DNA from: Roseiarcus sp050012775
Lineage (GTDB): Bacteria; Pseudomonadota; Alphaproteobacteria; Rhizobiales; Beijerinckiaceae
Assembly: GCA_050012775.1 (NCBI GenBank)
Contig: JBEKGN010000012.1
Coordinates: 1-64,000 of the forward strand
Length of the DNA stretch: 64,000 nucleotides
Direction of reading: 5' to 3'
The notes beneath the pieces were generated by a model. It had not been told where the DNA came from, searched no databases, and saw nothing but the letters and a program-made list of their open reading frames with translations. Below, one piece after another: positions 26,160-34,955 of this stretch. A program made the translations under genes and the position numbers. Numbering within the stretch: the stretch's first letter is position 1; each line of letters starts with the position of its first letter.

Positions 26160-26264
26160 TTGGAAACGACCAAGGAATATATTTGGATTTTCCTTGGAAA
26201 AAAGCTTGGAAACGTTCGGATTTTCTTTGGAAAAATTTTGATTTTCCTTGGAAAGGCTTGGAAA
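26160..26264. repeat. Cluster of six TTGGAAA words
   Basis: Six copies of TTGGAAA occur in 105 bases, three of them within the unit GATTTTCYTTGGAAA. The stretch is AT-rich against a GC-rich background. The complementary word TTTCCAA is clustered at 3955-4013, also beside a mobile-element remnant. Confidence 0.75.
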
Positions 26265-26297
26265 AATTTGGCCGCGCGCCCGACCCGTCGGAGCGAT

Positions 26298-26415
26298 CGT
26301 CATCGCGAGCGAAGCGCGGCGATCCAGTGATCGAGGAGATTGCCGATAGGAGGCGCAGCGCTCGGACAAGCAAGCGTCACGACCGCTGGATCGCCACGCT
26401 TCGCTCGCGATGACG
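26298..26415. repeat. Inverted pair of CGTCATCGCGAGCG elements
   Basis: The left copy (26298-26327) reads CGTCATCGCGAGCGAAGCG then GCGATCCAG. The right copy (26386-26415) is its reverse complement. They face each other across about 58 bases, downstream of smc. This is a second REP-like class, different from the CGTCATGGCCGG type. Confidence 0.7.
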
Positions 26416-26488
26416 ACCGGGCTCGGTTCAATCTAGTCGGCATGCGTGCGCCGCGAACGTCGCAGCGCCCTGCCGGGATGGCCCCGCC

Positions 26489-29400
26489 TCAGCTCGCCTC
26501 CAGGAACTGCTCCGCCGTCGCCAGATCGACCGAGACGATCTGGCTGACGCCGCGCTCGGCCATGGTGACGCCGAACAACCGGTCCATGCGCGCCATGGTG
26601 ATCGGATTGTGGGTGATGGTGACGAAGCGCGTGTCGGCGCGCTTGCTCATTTCGTCGAGGAGATCGCAGAAACGTTCGACGTTGTAGTCGTCGAGCGGCG
26701 CGTCGACTTCGTCGAGCACGCAGATCGGCGACGGGTTGGTCAGGAACACCGCGAAGATCAGCGCCATCGCGGTCAGCGCCTGCTCGCCGCCGGAAAGCAG
26801 CGTCAGCGTCTGCGGCTTCTTGCCGGGCGGGCGCGCGAGAAGCTCGAGCCCCGCCTCCAGCGGGTCGTCGGACTCGATCAGCTGCAATTCGGCCGATCCG
26901 CCCTCGAACAGCGTCGCGAACAATTCGCCGAAATGCTTGTTGACGACGTCGAAGGCCGCCAGCAGACGCTCCCGGCCCTCCTGGTTGAGGTTGTGGATGG
27001 CGTGGCGCAGCCGCTTGATCGCCTCGGTCAAGTCGTCGCGCTCGGCGATCAATCGGTCGCGGCTCGCCGCGACCTCGGCGAGTTCCTCGTCGGCGCGCAG
27101 ATTGACCGCGCCTAGGCGCTCGCGCTCCTGGCGCAGGCTCTCCAGCTTGCGTTCGACGACTTCGGCATCCGGCGGCGCCGCGCCGTGCGTGAGACCCGCC
27201 AGGGCGCTGAGGCCCGCCGGCTCGGCGTCGAGCTCCGTTGCGATGGCGCGCAGCAGCGTCTCCCGCCCTTGGCGCGCGCCCTCGAGCCTTTCCTCCGAGG
27301 CGGCGCGCGCTTCGCGCGCCGAGCCCATCGCCTCGAGCGCGGCGCGCGCGGCGCGGTCGGCCTCGGCGAGCGCGGTCTCGGCGCTCGCGCGCGCGTCGGC
27401 CGCGGCCTTGCGCGCCGCCTCGGCCTCGTCGAGACGCGCGATCAACTCGCGGCGCTGCTGTAGAAAAACGACCGGCGCGTCGGCGAGCGATTCGAGTTCG
27501 CTCTGCGCGGCGAGCCGCCGCTCGGCGATCTCGGCGATATGGGCCTCCGCCTTCGCCCGCCGCTCGAGCCAGGAGCCTTGCTCGATCGCGATGGCGCGCC
27601 GCCGCGCCTCGCGAGTCTCCGCTTCGCGCGCTAGAGTCTGCGCCGCGGCCCTCGCCTCGGCGAACTCGGCGCGCTCTTGCGCGGCCTGCGCGCGCGCGCG
27701 CTCCAGCGCCAGAGCCAGTTCGTCGCTCGGCGCCAGGTGTTTCAGCGCGGCCTCGGAGCGCGCCTTGCGCTCGGCCGCCTCGTCGCGCGACGTCAGCGCG
27801 CGCGCCAACGCCTCGTCCAACGCGGAGAGGCGCGAAAGCGTCTGCGCGCGCCGCCGCTCCGTCGCCGCCAGCCTGTCGCGCGCGGCGTCGCAGGCGCTTC
27901 GCGCCGCGCGCGCACGCTGGCGAGCCGCGCTTTCGGCGTTCGCCGCTTCACGCAGCGCGGCCTGCGCGCGCGCCGCTTGCGCCCTCACCACTTCGGCGGC
28001 CTGCCGGGCCGCTTCCGCCTCGCGCGAGAGATCGACGAGGCGGTTCCTTTCGACCAGGCGCCGCGCCGCCGGCGTCGGCGCTTCGGCGGTCGAAACGAAA
28101 CCGTCCCAGCGCCAGAGATCGCCCTCCTTCGAGACCAGGCGCTGACCCGGCCGCAGCATCGCGGCGAGGCTCTTGCCTTGGGCGCGTCCGACGACGCCGA
28201 TCTGCGCCAGGCGCCGACGCAGCGCGGGCGGCGCTTCGACGCGCGACGCCAGGGCTTCGACGCCGGGCGGCAGTTCGGGATCGGCGTGGTCGCGCTCGGC
28301 ATGCGACCAATGCGTAGGCGCCGCAACGTCCGTGGACGCTTCGAGATCGTCGCCGAGCGCGGCGCCGAGCGCGGCTTCGTAGCCGCGCGCGACATTGACC
28401 GCGTCGACGACGGGCGGCCAAGGCCCTGACGAAGCCGAGCCCAACAGCTTCGTCAGCGTGCGCGCCTCGGTCTCTAACCGTTGCGCGGCGCGCTCGGCCT
28501 CCGCGAGGGGTCCGCGCGAACGCGCCTCGGCCTCCCGCGCCTCGACATGCGCCGCTTCGGCGGCCACAGCTTCCGCCTCGGCTCGGCCGAGCGCTTCGCC
28601 GAGCGTCCCGACTGCCTCGCTCTCGGCGCGAAACGCCGCATCGTCCGCGCCGGCGCCCCGCAACGCCGCGCGCTCCCGGTCGATCGCGGCCCATTCGCTT
28701 TCGAAACGGGCGAGGCGGCGCGCCTCCTCGGCCAGCCCCGCGGCGAGCGCGTTGCGCCGCGCGTTGAGGTCCGACGAGGCGGCCTGAGCCTCGGCCAGGG
28801 CGCCTTCAGCGCTCGCGAGCCGCTGCTCGAGGCGCGCGCGCCGCTCCTCGGCCTCGCGCTTGACGTCTTCCGACTTGGCGGCTTCGGCGGCGAGCGTCTC
28901 GTCCTCGGCCGTCAGCCTTCCCATGACATGGGCGGCGTCGGCGATCAGCGCCTCCTCGCGCTGCAAATCCTGAGCGAGCTGCGCGATGCGGCGCTCGAGT
29001 TCGGCGACGCGCTCCTTGGCGCGCTTTTCCTCGCCCGCGAGCGCGTCGCGCGCGAGCACGAGGCGATGCAGCGCGGCGCCGGCGCGCGCCTCTTCGTCGC
29101 GCAGCGGCGGAAGATCGGCCGCGGCGATCGCCTGGAGCCGCGCGGCCTCGCCCTGCGCGCGGGTGCGCTCGGCGACTTCGCGCACGTCCGCTTCGAGCCT
29201 CGACTGGGCGCGCGCGAACTGCGCTTCGTGTTCGCGCCAGGCGATCAGCCGCGCGAGCGCCTCGTGGCGGCGGATTTCCTGCGCCAGGGCGCGATAGCGC
29301 GTCGACTGGCGCGCCTGCCGTCTCAGGCTGTCGATCTGCGCCTCGATCTGCTTGAGAACGTCCTCCAGCCGCACGACATTGTCTTCCGCGCCCTTGAGCC

Positions 29401-29947
29401 GCAACTCGGCCTCGTGGCGGCGCGAATGAAGCCCGGAAACGCCGGCCGCCTCTTCCAGAATGAGGCGGCGCGCTTGCGGCTTGGCGGCGATGATTTCGCC
29501 GATCTGCCCTTGCCGCACCATCGCGGGCGATCGCGCGCCGGTCGAAGCGTCGGCGAACAGCAATTGCACGTCGCGCGCGCGCACCTCGCGTCCGTTGACG
29601 CGATAGGTGGAGCCCGATTCGCGTTCGATGCGGCGCGTGACCTCGATCGTTTCGGCGTCGTTGAACGCGGCGGGCGCGCGGCGATCCGAGTTGTCGAGAA
29701 CGAGGCCGACCTCGGCGATGTTGCGCGAGGGCCGCTTGCCCGAGCCGGAAAAAATCACGTCGTCCATGCCGGACGCGCGCATGCTCTTGTATGAGCTTTC
29801 GCCCATGACCCAGCGCAGGGCCTCGACGAGATTGGACTTGCCGCAGCCGTTCGGGCCGACGACGCCGGTCAATCCCGGCTCGATCCTGAATTCGGTCGCA
29901 TCGCAAAAGCTCTTGAAGCCGGCCAGGCGCAGCCGCTCGAATTTCAT
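26489..29947 (-). CDS. smc: Chromosome segregation protein SMC
   Basis: This 1,152-residue condensin ATPase has an N-terminal Walker A GPNGCGKSNLVEAL, long coiled coils (about residues 170-480 and 650-990) around a hinge near LLGSASSGPWPPVVDAVNVA, and a C-terminal head. The head carries signature LLSGGEQALTAMALIFA and Walker B PICVLDEVDAPLDDYN. It compacts and segregates the nucleoid with ScpAB. The ATG at 29947 begins MKFERLRLAGFKSF; the 28-residue upstream extension is unsupported. The dsbA-like gene lies upstream in the same direction, the usual order in Hyphomicrobiales. The coding sequence is extremely GC-rich. Confidence 0.97.
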   Translation of the reverse strand: MKFERLRLAGFKSFCDATEFRIEPGLTGVVGPNGCGKSNLVEALRWVMGESSYKSMRASGMDDVIFSGSGKRPSRNIAEVGLVLDNSDRRAPAAFNDAETIEVTRRIERESGSTYRVNGREVRARDVQLLFADASTGARSPAMVRQGQIGEIIAAKPQARRLILEEAAGVSGLHSRRHEAELRLKGAEDNVVRLEDVLKQIEAQIDSLRRQARQSTRYRALAQEIRRHEALARLIAWREHEAQFARAQSRLEADVREVAERTRAQGEAARLQAIAAADLPPLRDEEARAGAALHRLVLARDALAGEEKRAKERVAELERRIAQLAQDLQREEALIADAAHVMGRLTAEDETLAAEAAKSEDVKREAEERRARLEQRLASAEGALAEAQAASSDLNARRNALAAGLAEEARRLARFESEWAAIDRERAALRGAGADDAAFRAESEAVGTLGEALGRAEAEAVAAEAAHVEAREAEARSRGPLAEAERAAQRLETEARTLTKLLGSASSGPWPPVVDAVNVARGYEAALGAALGDDLEASTDVAAPTHWSHAERDHADPELPPGVEALASRVEAPPALRRRLAQIGVVGRAQGKSLAAMLRPGQRLVSKEGDLWRWDGFVSTAEAPTPAARRLVERNRLVDLSREAEAARQAAEVVRAQAARAQAALREAANAESAARQRARAARSACDAARDRLAATERRRAQTLSRLSALDEALARALTSRDEAAERKARSEAALKHLAPSDELALALERARAQAAQERAEFAEARAAAQTLAREAETREARRRAIAIEQGSWLERRAKAEAHIAEIAERRLAAQSELESLADAPVVFLQQRRELIARLDEAEAARKAAADARASAETALAEADRAARAALEAMGSAREARAASEERLEGARQGRETLLRAIATELDAEPAGLSALAGLTHGAAPPDAEVVERKLESLRQERERLGAVNLRADEELAEVAASRDRLIAERDDLTEAIKRLRHAIHNLNQEGRERLLAAFDVVNKHFGELFATLFEGGSAELQLIESDDPLEAGLELLARPPGKKPQTLTLLSGGEQALTAMALIFAVFLTNPSPICVLDEVDAPLDDYNVERFCDLLDEMSKRADTRFVTITHNPITMARMDRLFGVTMAERGVSQIVSVDLATAEQFLEAS

Positions 29948-30083
29948 GGGCCTCGCCCTCTCGCATCCATTCCCTTGCGCCGGCGCGGAATCTCGGCGCC
30001 CCGGCGGCGGGCATTGCCGCCACGCCGCCACAAAGACGGCGCGCGATCAAGGCCCGAAGTCGAGAAAACTGTGCGAAACCGCG

Positions 30084-30764
30084 CTATTTCAACAGCGGCT
30101 CCAGGACTTTGTCGAAGTCGGAGATCGCGAGTTCGCCGTCCAGTTTTCGCCCGTTGACGAAGAACGTCGGCGTCGAATCGATGCCGAATCGCTCCGCCGC
30201 CCGGGCTCCGGTCTGACTGACCTGATCGTATAGCTGTTGGTTTTTCAAGCAGGTTTCAAAGTCCGCTTGCGAAAACCCCGCCTGTTTGACCAGCGCGAAC
30301 AGCGGCTCGATCGGCTTTTCGGCGAACGCCCAGGTCTTCTGCTGGGTGAACAACTGGTCGATCAACGCGTCGCGCTTGTCCGGGCCGGCGCAACGCGCGA
30401 GCATGAAGCCGGCGGCCGCCAGCGGATCGAGCGGAAATTCGCGCAAGATGAACTTGGCCTTGCCCGTATCGACGTATTTGGCCTTGAGACTGGGCCATGT
30501 TTCCTCATGGAAAGCCGCGCAATGGCTGCAGGTCATCGAGGCGTATTCGATGATCGTGATCGCGGCCGACGGCGAGCCCTCGACGATGTCCGGCAGCGGG
30601 CCGGGCTCCATCAGCTGATCGATCGGGGCGGCGGCCGCGTCGGGCGTCGCGTTGGCGCCCTGCGCCAGCGCCGCCGTCGTCGCGAGGGCGAGCGCGATGA
30701 GGCCCGCGGGCGCGACGCGGCGAAAGCGTCGGGTCATCGCCGCGGCTAAACGATTAGGCTTCAT
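30084..30764 (-). CDS. DsbA-family periplasmic thiol-disulfide protein
   Basis: This 226-residue protein has a signal peptide (basic residues, then VAPAGLIALALATTAALAQG). The thioredoxin fold carries the active site SMTCSHCAAFHEE (CxxC) and the cis-Pro loop FGIDSTPTFFVNG. The helical insertion KFILREFPLDPLAAAGFMLARC contains an extra Cys. This BdbD/ScsC-like group oxidises or isomerises disulfides in the periplasm. AGGAAG precedes the ATG. It lies 136 bases upstream of smc. Confidence 0.9.
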   Translation of the reverse strand: MKPNRLAAAMTRRFRRVAPAGLIALALATTAALAQGANATPDAAAAPIDQLMEPGPLPDIVEGSPSAAITIIEYASMTCSHCAAFHEETWPSLKAKYVDTGKAKFILREFPLDPLAAAGFMLARCAGPDKRDALIDQLFTQQKTWAFAEKPIEPLFALVKQAGFSQADFETCLKNQQLYDQVSQTGARAAERFGIDSTPTFFVNGRKLDGELAISDFDKVLEPLLK

Positions 30765-30899
30765 GTCGCTTCCTCAGGAAATGCGCGGCCGAGAAATGGG
30801 CTCGGCGCTTCGCGGCCGAAAATAGCGGAAGTCGCCCAGGCCGCCAAATCCGTCCGCCACAGCGACGGATCGCGTCTCGGTTTGAATTTCAGCAACGGG

Positions 30900-31196
30900 C
30901 TAGGCCGCTTTTCCCCGCGTCTTGACTTTCGCCTGCGCTTTACGCGATCGCTTGTTTCGCTTGAGCCAGTCTTGCAGGGCGGCGTTGATCCGCGATTGCC
31001 AGCCGGGGCCTTGGTCGCGAAACGCGGTTATGACGTCCGGATCAAGTCGGATCGTCGTCGAAATCTTCGGCGCCTCTGACGGCTTGCGTCCTCGACGAAC
31101 TTTCGCGGCTTGAAACTTCTTTTGCCATTCCGGCGCGCTCAGGTCGGGCGCATCGTCGTCAAAATCGGCGGCTGTAGATCGCTTGTTCGCGGTCAT
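30900..31196 (-). CDS. brnA: BrnA-type antitoxin
   Basis: This 98-residue protein has a basic C-terminus and the ribbon-helix-helix core KISTTIRLDPDVITAFRDQG then GWQSRINAALQDWL, diagnostic of BrnA. BrnA neutralises BrnT and represses its own operon. The ATG at 31196 lies inside the 3' end of the intended brnT frame (31159), so the normal toxin-antitoxin overlap is kept even though the toxin gene is frameshifted. Confidence 0.9.
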   Translation of the reverse strand: MTANKRSTAADFDDDAPDLSAPEWQKKFQAAKVRRGRKPSEAPKISTTIRLDPDVITAFRDQGPGWQSRINAALQDWLKRNKRSRKAQAKVKTRGKAA

Positions 31197-31432
31197 TGGC
31201 TTTCCTCAAAGAGATTATGCGGCGCGCGCCGCTTCGCCGAGTCCAAACGGCGACGACCATGCGAGCGTCGAGAAATCCGATCGTGATGAAACGATCCTCG
31301 CCGTAATCGCGCCGGTCGTCTGAAACCGTCAATGTCGCGCCCGAGAAAATCTCGCTCGCTCGCTCGCGCCATGTCGAGGCCGCGCTCTTGCAGAGTTTGG
31401 TCCCGTTTGGCGTCGTCGAATTCGATTTTCAT
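31159..31432 (-). pseudogene. brnT: brnT toxin gene, frameshifted in a CTCG repeat
   Basis: From ATG 31432 the frame reads MKIEFDDAKRDQTLQERGLDM normally and then goes out of phase in four CTCG copies (31351-31366 on the plus strand). Dropping one copy restores MARASEIFSGATLTVSDDR, RFITIGFLDARMVVAVWTR, GARRIISLRKAND and a stop at 31159, a complete BrnT RNase of about 90 residues. As sequenced, the frame ends later with unrelated residues at 31193. Everything outside the repeat looks intact, so this may be a recent, reversible or sequencing-derived shift. Confidence 0.85.
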
Positions 31433-31435
31433 TGG

Positions 31436-31487
31436 ATTGTTGTTACCACAAAACCGCGTTAGCCGCAATTGTTGTAGTAACAACAAT
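31436..31487. promoter_or_regulatory. Twin operator ahead of brnTA
   Basis: ATTGTTGT-AGTA-ACAACAAT (31468-31487) is a perfect palindrome. ATTGTTGT-TACC-ACAAAAC (31436-31454) is an imperfect second copy three bases before the brnT start codon. They are likely binding sites for the BrnA repressor. Confidence 0.65.
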
Positions 31488-31772
31488 AGACTCGCTCAAT
31501 GAGGCGGTCCGCCGCCGTCGCCTTTTTCGGCAATCAATGATTTCATGACGCTAGCAAAATCGTGCGCGTTCAAACCGGTCGCGTTGGCGCTCTCGCGAGG
31601 CCACAACGCGCTCGGTCTCGCTTCGGCGTTCGTGCGCCGTGTCCCGACATGCGCGACGGCTCGACTCGGCGGCGGCTTTGCTGTATGAGGCGCGCCTCAA
31701 CTGAAAACAGCGCGCCGAAGCGCTCGTCGAACCCGCCGGAGCGGGCTCGGCGTCACGGCATGGAGAACGACA

Positions 31773-32174
31773 GTGAACATCATCGAGACGCTCGACGCCG
31801 AACACGCGGCCAAATTGAGCGCGGGCCGCAAGATCCCGGAATTTTCGCCCGGCGACACGATCATCGTCAACGTCAAGGTGAGCGAAGGCGAGCGCACGCG
31901 CGTTCAGGCCTACGAGGGGGTTTGCATCGCGCGCAGCGGCGGCGGCCTCCAGGAGAGCTTCACCGTCCGCAAGATTTCCTATGGCGAAGGCGTCGAGCGC
32001 GTTTTTCCCGTCTACTCGCCCGTGATCGATTCGATCAAGGTCGTTCGCAGGGGCAAGGTCCGGCGCGCCAAGCTGTATTATCTGCGCGACCGCCGCGGCA
32101 AGTCGGCGCGCATCGCCGAGCGCGTCGAGACCCCGTCCGCCAAAGCGGCCGAGGCGGCCAAGCCGAAGGCGTGA
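31773..32174 (+). CDS. rplS: 50S ribosomal protein L19
   Basis: This 133-residue protein has all L19 landmarks: IPEFSPGDTIIVNVKVSEG, RVQAYEGVCIARSGGG, FTVRKISYGEGVERVFP and KVRRAKLYYLRDRRGKSARI, followed by a short Ala/Lys-rich tail. It helps bridge the 30S and 50S subunits. It starts at GTG 31773 behind GGAGAA; the nearby ATG at 31759 is out of frame. The usual upstream partner trmD is not present here. Confidence 0.95.
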   Translation: MNIIETLDAEHAAKLSAGRKIPEFSPGDTIIVNVKVSEGERTRVQAYEGVCIARSGGGLQESFTVRKISYGEGVERVFPVYSPVIDSIKVVRRGKVRRAKLYYLRDRRGKSARIAERVETPSAKAAEAAKPKA

Positions 32175-32203
32175 CCGATTTTCGCTGACGAGGGGAAGCC
32201 CCG

Positions 32204-32443
32204 ATGTCCGAACCGCGTGTCGTGCAAAAGGCGCCGTTCGCCGCCGCCTTGGAAGCCGACAAGACTTATTATTGGTGCGCTTGCGGCAAGTCCGCGAAGC
32301 AGCCGTTCTGCGACGGTTCCCATAAGGGATCGGCGTTCTCGCCCAAGCCCTTCGTCGCGCAAAAGGACGGGACCGCCTATCTCTGCGGCTGCAAGCACAG
32401 CAAGAACCAGCCCTACTGCGACGGCTCGCACAAGAGCCTGTAG
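32204..32443 (+). CDS. CDGSH iron-sulfur domain protein
   Basis: This 79-residue protein has two CDGSH-type [2Fe-2S] motifs: CACGKSAKQPFCDGSHKG and CGCKHSKNQPYCDGSHKS, each with three Cys and one His ligand. Bacterial double-CDGSH proteins are soluble electron or cluster-transfer factors of uncertain partner. GAGGGGAA precedes the ATG, 29 bases after rplS, so readthrough from rplS is likely. A REP-like palindrome follows. Confidence 0.92.
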   Translation: MSEPRVVQKAPFAAALEADKTYYWCACGKSAKQPFCDGSHKGSAFSPKPFVAQKDGTAYLCGCKHSKNQPYCDGSHKSL

Positions 32444-32474
32444 TCGGGCTTCGAACTGATCGACGCGCCGCTCG

Positions 32475-32539
32475 CCCTCACCCCAACTCTTCTCCCGCTC
32501 ACGGGAGAAGGCGGCCGGCGCCAGCCGGCCGGATGAGGG
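32475..32539. repeat. Intergenic palindromic element
   Basis: The outer words CCCTCA...TGAGGG enclose two hairpins: CTTCTCCCG-CTCA-CGGGAGAAG and GGCCGGC-GCCA-GCCGGCC. It lies between the CDGSH gene and priA and resembles the elements at 6212 and 20758. Confidence 0.7.
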
Positions 32540-32608
32540 CCCGCGCCAACCGTCGCCGGCGCCGCGAAATCCTACCCTCCTTCAGCGCCGCGTGCTAAGC
32601 GCGTCGTA

Positions 32609-34858
32609 ATGACTCACCCCTCCCGCGACGACGCCGCGGACCCGCGGCGGAGCGTCGTCGTCGACGTGCTCGCGCCGGTCGCGGTCGACACGGCCTACAG
32701 CTACCAGGCGCCCGCCGCGTGGGGCCTTGAGCCTGGGCGTTTCGTCGCCGTGCCGCTGGGAACGCGGCGCGCCGTCGGCGTCGTGTGGTCGACGCGCGAG
32801 GGCGGCGGCGACAATCTGAAATCCGTCGCCGAAATCCGCGACTGGCCGCCGCTGCGCAAGCCGTTGCGCGATTTCGTCGACTGGGTCGCGCGCTGGACCC
32901 TGGCGCCGCGCGGCATGGTGCTGCGCATGGCGACGCGCGCGCCGGAGGCGGCCGGCGCGCCGGCGCCCCGCCTCGCCTATCGCAAGACCGGCAAGGCGCC
33001 TCTTCGCCTCACGCCGGCCCGCGCGCGCGTGCTCGCGGCCCTCGACGATTCGGCGCTGCAAGCCAAGGCGGCGCTCGCGGAAAGCGCCGCCTGCGGCGCG
33101 GGCGTGATCGACGGGCTGGTCGACGACGGCGCGCTCGAAGCCGTCGCGCTGCCGCCCGAGCCCGCCGCGCCGCCGCTCGATGCCGATTTCGCTTTCAAAG
33201 CGCTGGAGACCGATCAGCGCGCCGCGGCCGACGCGCTGATGCGCGCGGTCGACGCCCAAGTCTTCGGCGCGATCCTGCTCGAAGGCGTCACCGGCTCAGG
33301 CAAGACGGAGGTCTATTTCGAGGCGGTCGCCGCAGCGTTGCGCGCCGGGCGTCAGGCGCTCGTCCTGCTGCCGGAAATCGCGCTGACTTCGCAATTCCTC
33401 GATCGCTTCGCGGCGCGCTTCGGCGCCCGCCCGGCCGAATGGCATTCGGCGGTCTCGCCGCGCCAGCGCGAGCGGCTTTGGGGCGCGGTCGCGAGCGGCG
33501 AGGCGCGCGTCGTCGTGGGCGCGCGCTCGGCTCTGTTCCTGCCTTTCGCCGATCTCGGCCTCATCGTCGTCGACGAAGAGCACGAAGGCGCCTACAAGCA
33601 GGAAGACGGCGTGATCTATCACGCGCGCGACATGGCGGTGGTGCGCGGGCGCTTCGAAGGCGCGCCGGTCGTTCTCGCCTCGGCGACGCCGTCGCTGGAA
33701 ACGCGCGTCAACGCCGAGCAGGGCCGCTACGGCTGGCTGCGGCTCGCCTCCCGCTTCGGCGAGCGCGCCCTGCCCGATCTGAGCGCGATCGATTTGCGCC
33801 GCGAGGGCCCGCCGCGTGGCCGCTGGCTGGCGCCGCGCCTCGTCGCGGGAATCGAAGCGGGCCTCGCCAATGGCGAACAATCGCTGCTGTTCCTCAACCG
33901 CCGCGGCTATGCGCCGCTGACCCTGTGCCGCGCCTGCGGCCATCGCTTCCAATGCCCGAATTGCGCGGCCTGGCTCGTCGAGCATCGCTTCCGCAAGGCG
34001 CTCGTCTGCCATCACTGCGGCCATGTCGAAAAGCGCCCGGACGTCTGCCCGCAATGCCAGGAGGCCGACAGCCTCGCCGCCTGCGGCCCCGGCGTCGAGC
34101 GTCTGGCCGAGGAAGTCGAGGCTTTGTTCCCCAATGCGCGCACGCTGGTGCTGTCCTCGGACTTTCCCGGCGGGTTGGAGCGCCTGCGCGCGCAACTCGA
34201 CGCGGCGGCGCGCGGCGAATACGATCTTCTCATCGGCACGCAGCTCGTCGCCAAGGGCCACAATTTTCCGCTGCTGACCTTGGTCGGAATCGTCGACGCC
34301 GACGTCGGCCTCGCCAACGGCGACCCGCGCGCGGCCGAACGCACGTTCCAGCTGCTGCGCCAGGCGACGGGACGCGCCGGTCGCGGCGAGAAGCCCGGCC
34401 GCGCGATGCTGCAGACCTGGCAGCCCGAGCATCCCGTCATCGCCGCGCTGTTGTCGGGCGACGTCGAGCGCTTCTACGCCGAAGAGGCGGAGCAGCGACG
34501 GCGCGGCGGCCTGCCGCCGTTCGGACGCCTGGCGGCGATCATCATTTCCGGCGAGGACCGCGGCGGCGCCGAAGCGCATGCGCGCGCGCTGGCGCGGGCC
34601 GCGCATGCGCTTCCCCCCGGCAAGAACTGGCGCCTCGCCCCGATCGGCGGCGCGGTCGAGAGCGACGAGATCACCCTGCTCGGCCCCGCGGAGGCGCCGA
34701 TGGCGGTGCTGCGCGGGCGCCATCGCTTCCGCCTAGCGCTCAAGGCGCCGCGCGGCGTCGACCTGCAGGGGTTCTTGCGCGCGCTCCTCGCCGCCGCGCC
34801 GCCGCCGCGCGGCGGCGTGCGCGTCGCGATCGACGTCGATCCGCAGAGTTTCATGTAG
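32609..34858 (+). CDS. priA: Primosomal replication restart helicase PriA
   Basis: This 749-residue helicase has an N-terminal 3'-end-binding domain (VDVLAPVAVDTAYSYQAPA), Walker A LEGVTGSGKTEVYFE, DEEH box LIVVDEEHEGAYKQEDG, and SATPSLET. The zinc-binding insertion has eight cysteines in CRACGHRFQCPNCAAW, CHHCGHVEKRPDVCPQC. Motif V is GTQLVAKGHNFP, and motif VI is QLLRQATGRAGRGEKPG. It reloads the replicative helicase at stalled forks. The length is normal. Confidence 0.97.
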   Translation: MTHPSRDDAADPRRSVVVDVLAPVAVDTAYSYQAPAAWGLEPGRFVAVPLGTRRAVGVVWSTREGGGDNLKSVAEIRDWPPLRKPLRDFVDWVARWTLAPRGMVLRMATRAPEAAGAPAPRLAYRKTGKAPLRLTPARARVLAALDDSALQAKAALAESAACGAGVIDGLVDDGALEAVALPPEPAAPPLDADFAFKALETDQRAAADALMRAVDAQVFGAILLEGVTGSGKTEVYFEAVAAALRAGRQALVLLPEIALTSQFLDRFAARFGARPAEWHSAVSPRQRERLWGAVASGEARVVVGARSALFLPFADLGLIVVDEEHEGAYKQEDGVIYHARDMAVVRGRFEGAPVVLASATPSLETRVNAEQGRYGWLRLASRFGERALPDLSAIDLRREGPPRGRWLAPRLVAGIEAGLANGEQSLLFLNRRGYAPLTLCRACGHRFQCPNCAAWLVEHRFRKALVCHHCGHVEKRPDVCPQCQEADSLAACGPGVERLAEEVEALFPNARTLVLSSDFPGGLERLRAQLDAAARGEYDLLIGTQLVAKGHNFPLLTLVGIVDADVGLANGDPRAAERTFQLLRQATGRAGRGEKPGRAMLQTWQPEHPVIAALLSGDVERFYAEEAEQRRRGGLPPFGRLAAIIISGEDRGGAEAHARALARAAHALPPGKNWRLAPIGGAVESDEITLLGPAEAPMAVLRGRHRFRLALKAPRGVDLQGFLRALLAAAPPPRGGVRVAIDVDPQSFM

Positions 34859-34909
34859 AGGGGGTGGGCCGAGCGGCGAGGGCTGGCGGCGACCGCAAAG
34901 AGCATCGAC

Positions 34910-34941
34910 CGTCATGGCCGGGCTTGTCGCGGCCATCCACG
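34910..34941. repeat. REP-type palindrome, left of GIY-YIG gene
   Basis: It reads CGTCATGGCCGGGCTTGTCG then CGGCCATCCACG, the same class as 10461-10492. It lies just past the 3' end of the GIY-YIG gene. Confidence 0.75.
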
Positions 34942-34955
34942 CCTTTCTTGCCGCC

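Larger units (their letters stand above)
25724..26488. other. Gene-free, repeat-rich stretch
   Basis: No supportable gene lies in these 765 bases. From 25724 to about 26030 is ordinary GC-rich non-coding sequence with repeated ACGATCGACCAACGTCCGC-like words. The TTGGAAA cluster and an inverted pair of CGTCATCGCGAGCG elements follow; both are listed separately. Last comes the short downstream spacer of smc. Confidence 0.5.

Noticed and set aside
31351..31366. CTCG repeat as a CRISPR or larger array
   Set aside because: It is a simple four-base repeat inside a gene. No CRISPR array with spaced repeats was found anywhere in the window.
31193..31486. 97-residue open frame at the brnT locus taken as a normal protein
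   Set aside because: It is BrnT only up to GLDM; beyond the CTCG repeat its sequence is out-of-frame translation. The intended frame ends at 31159.
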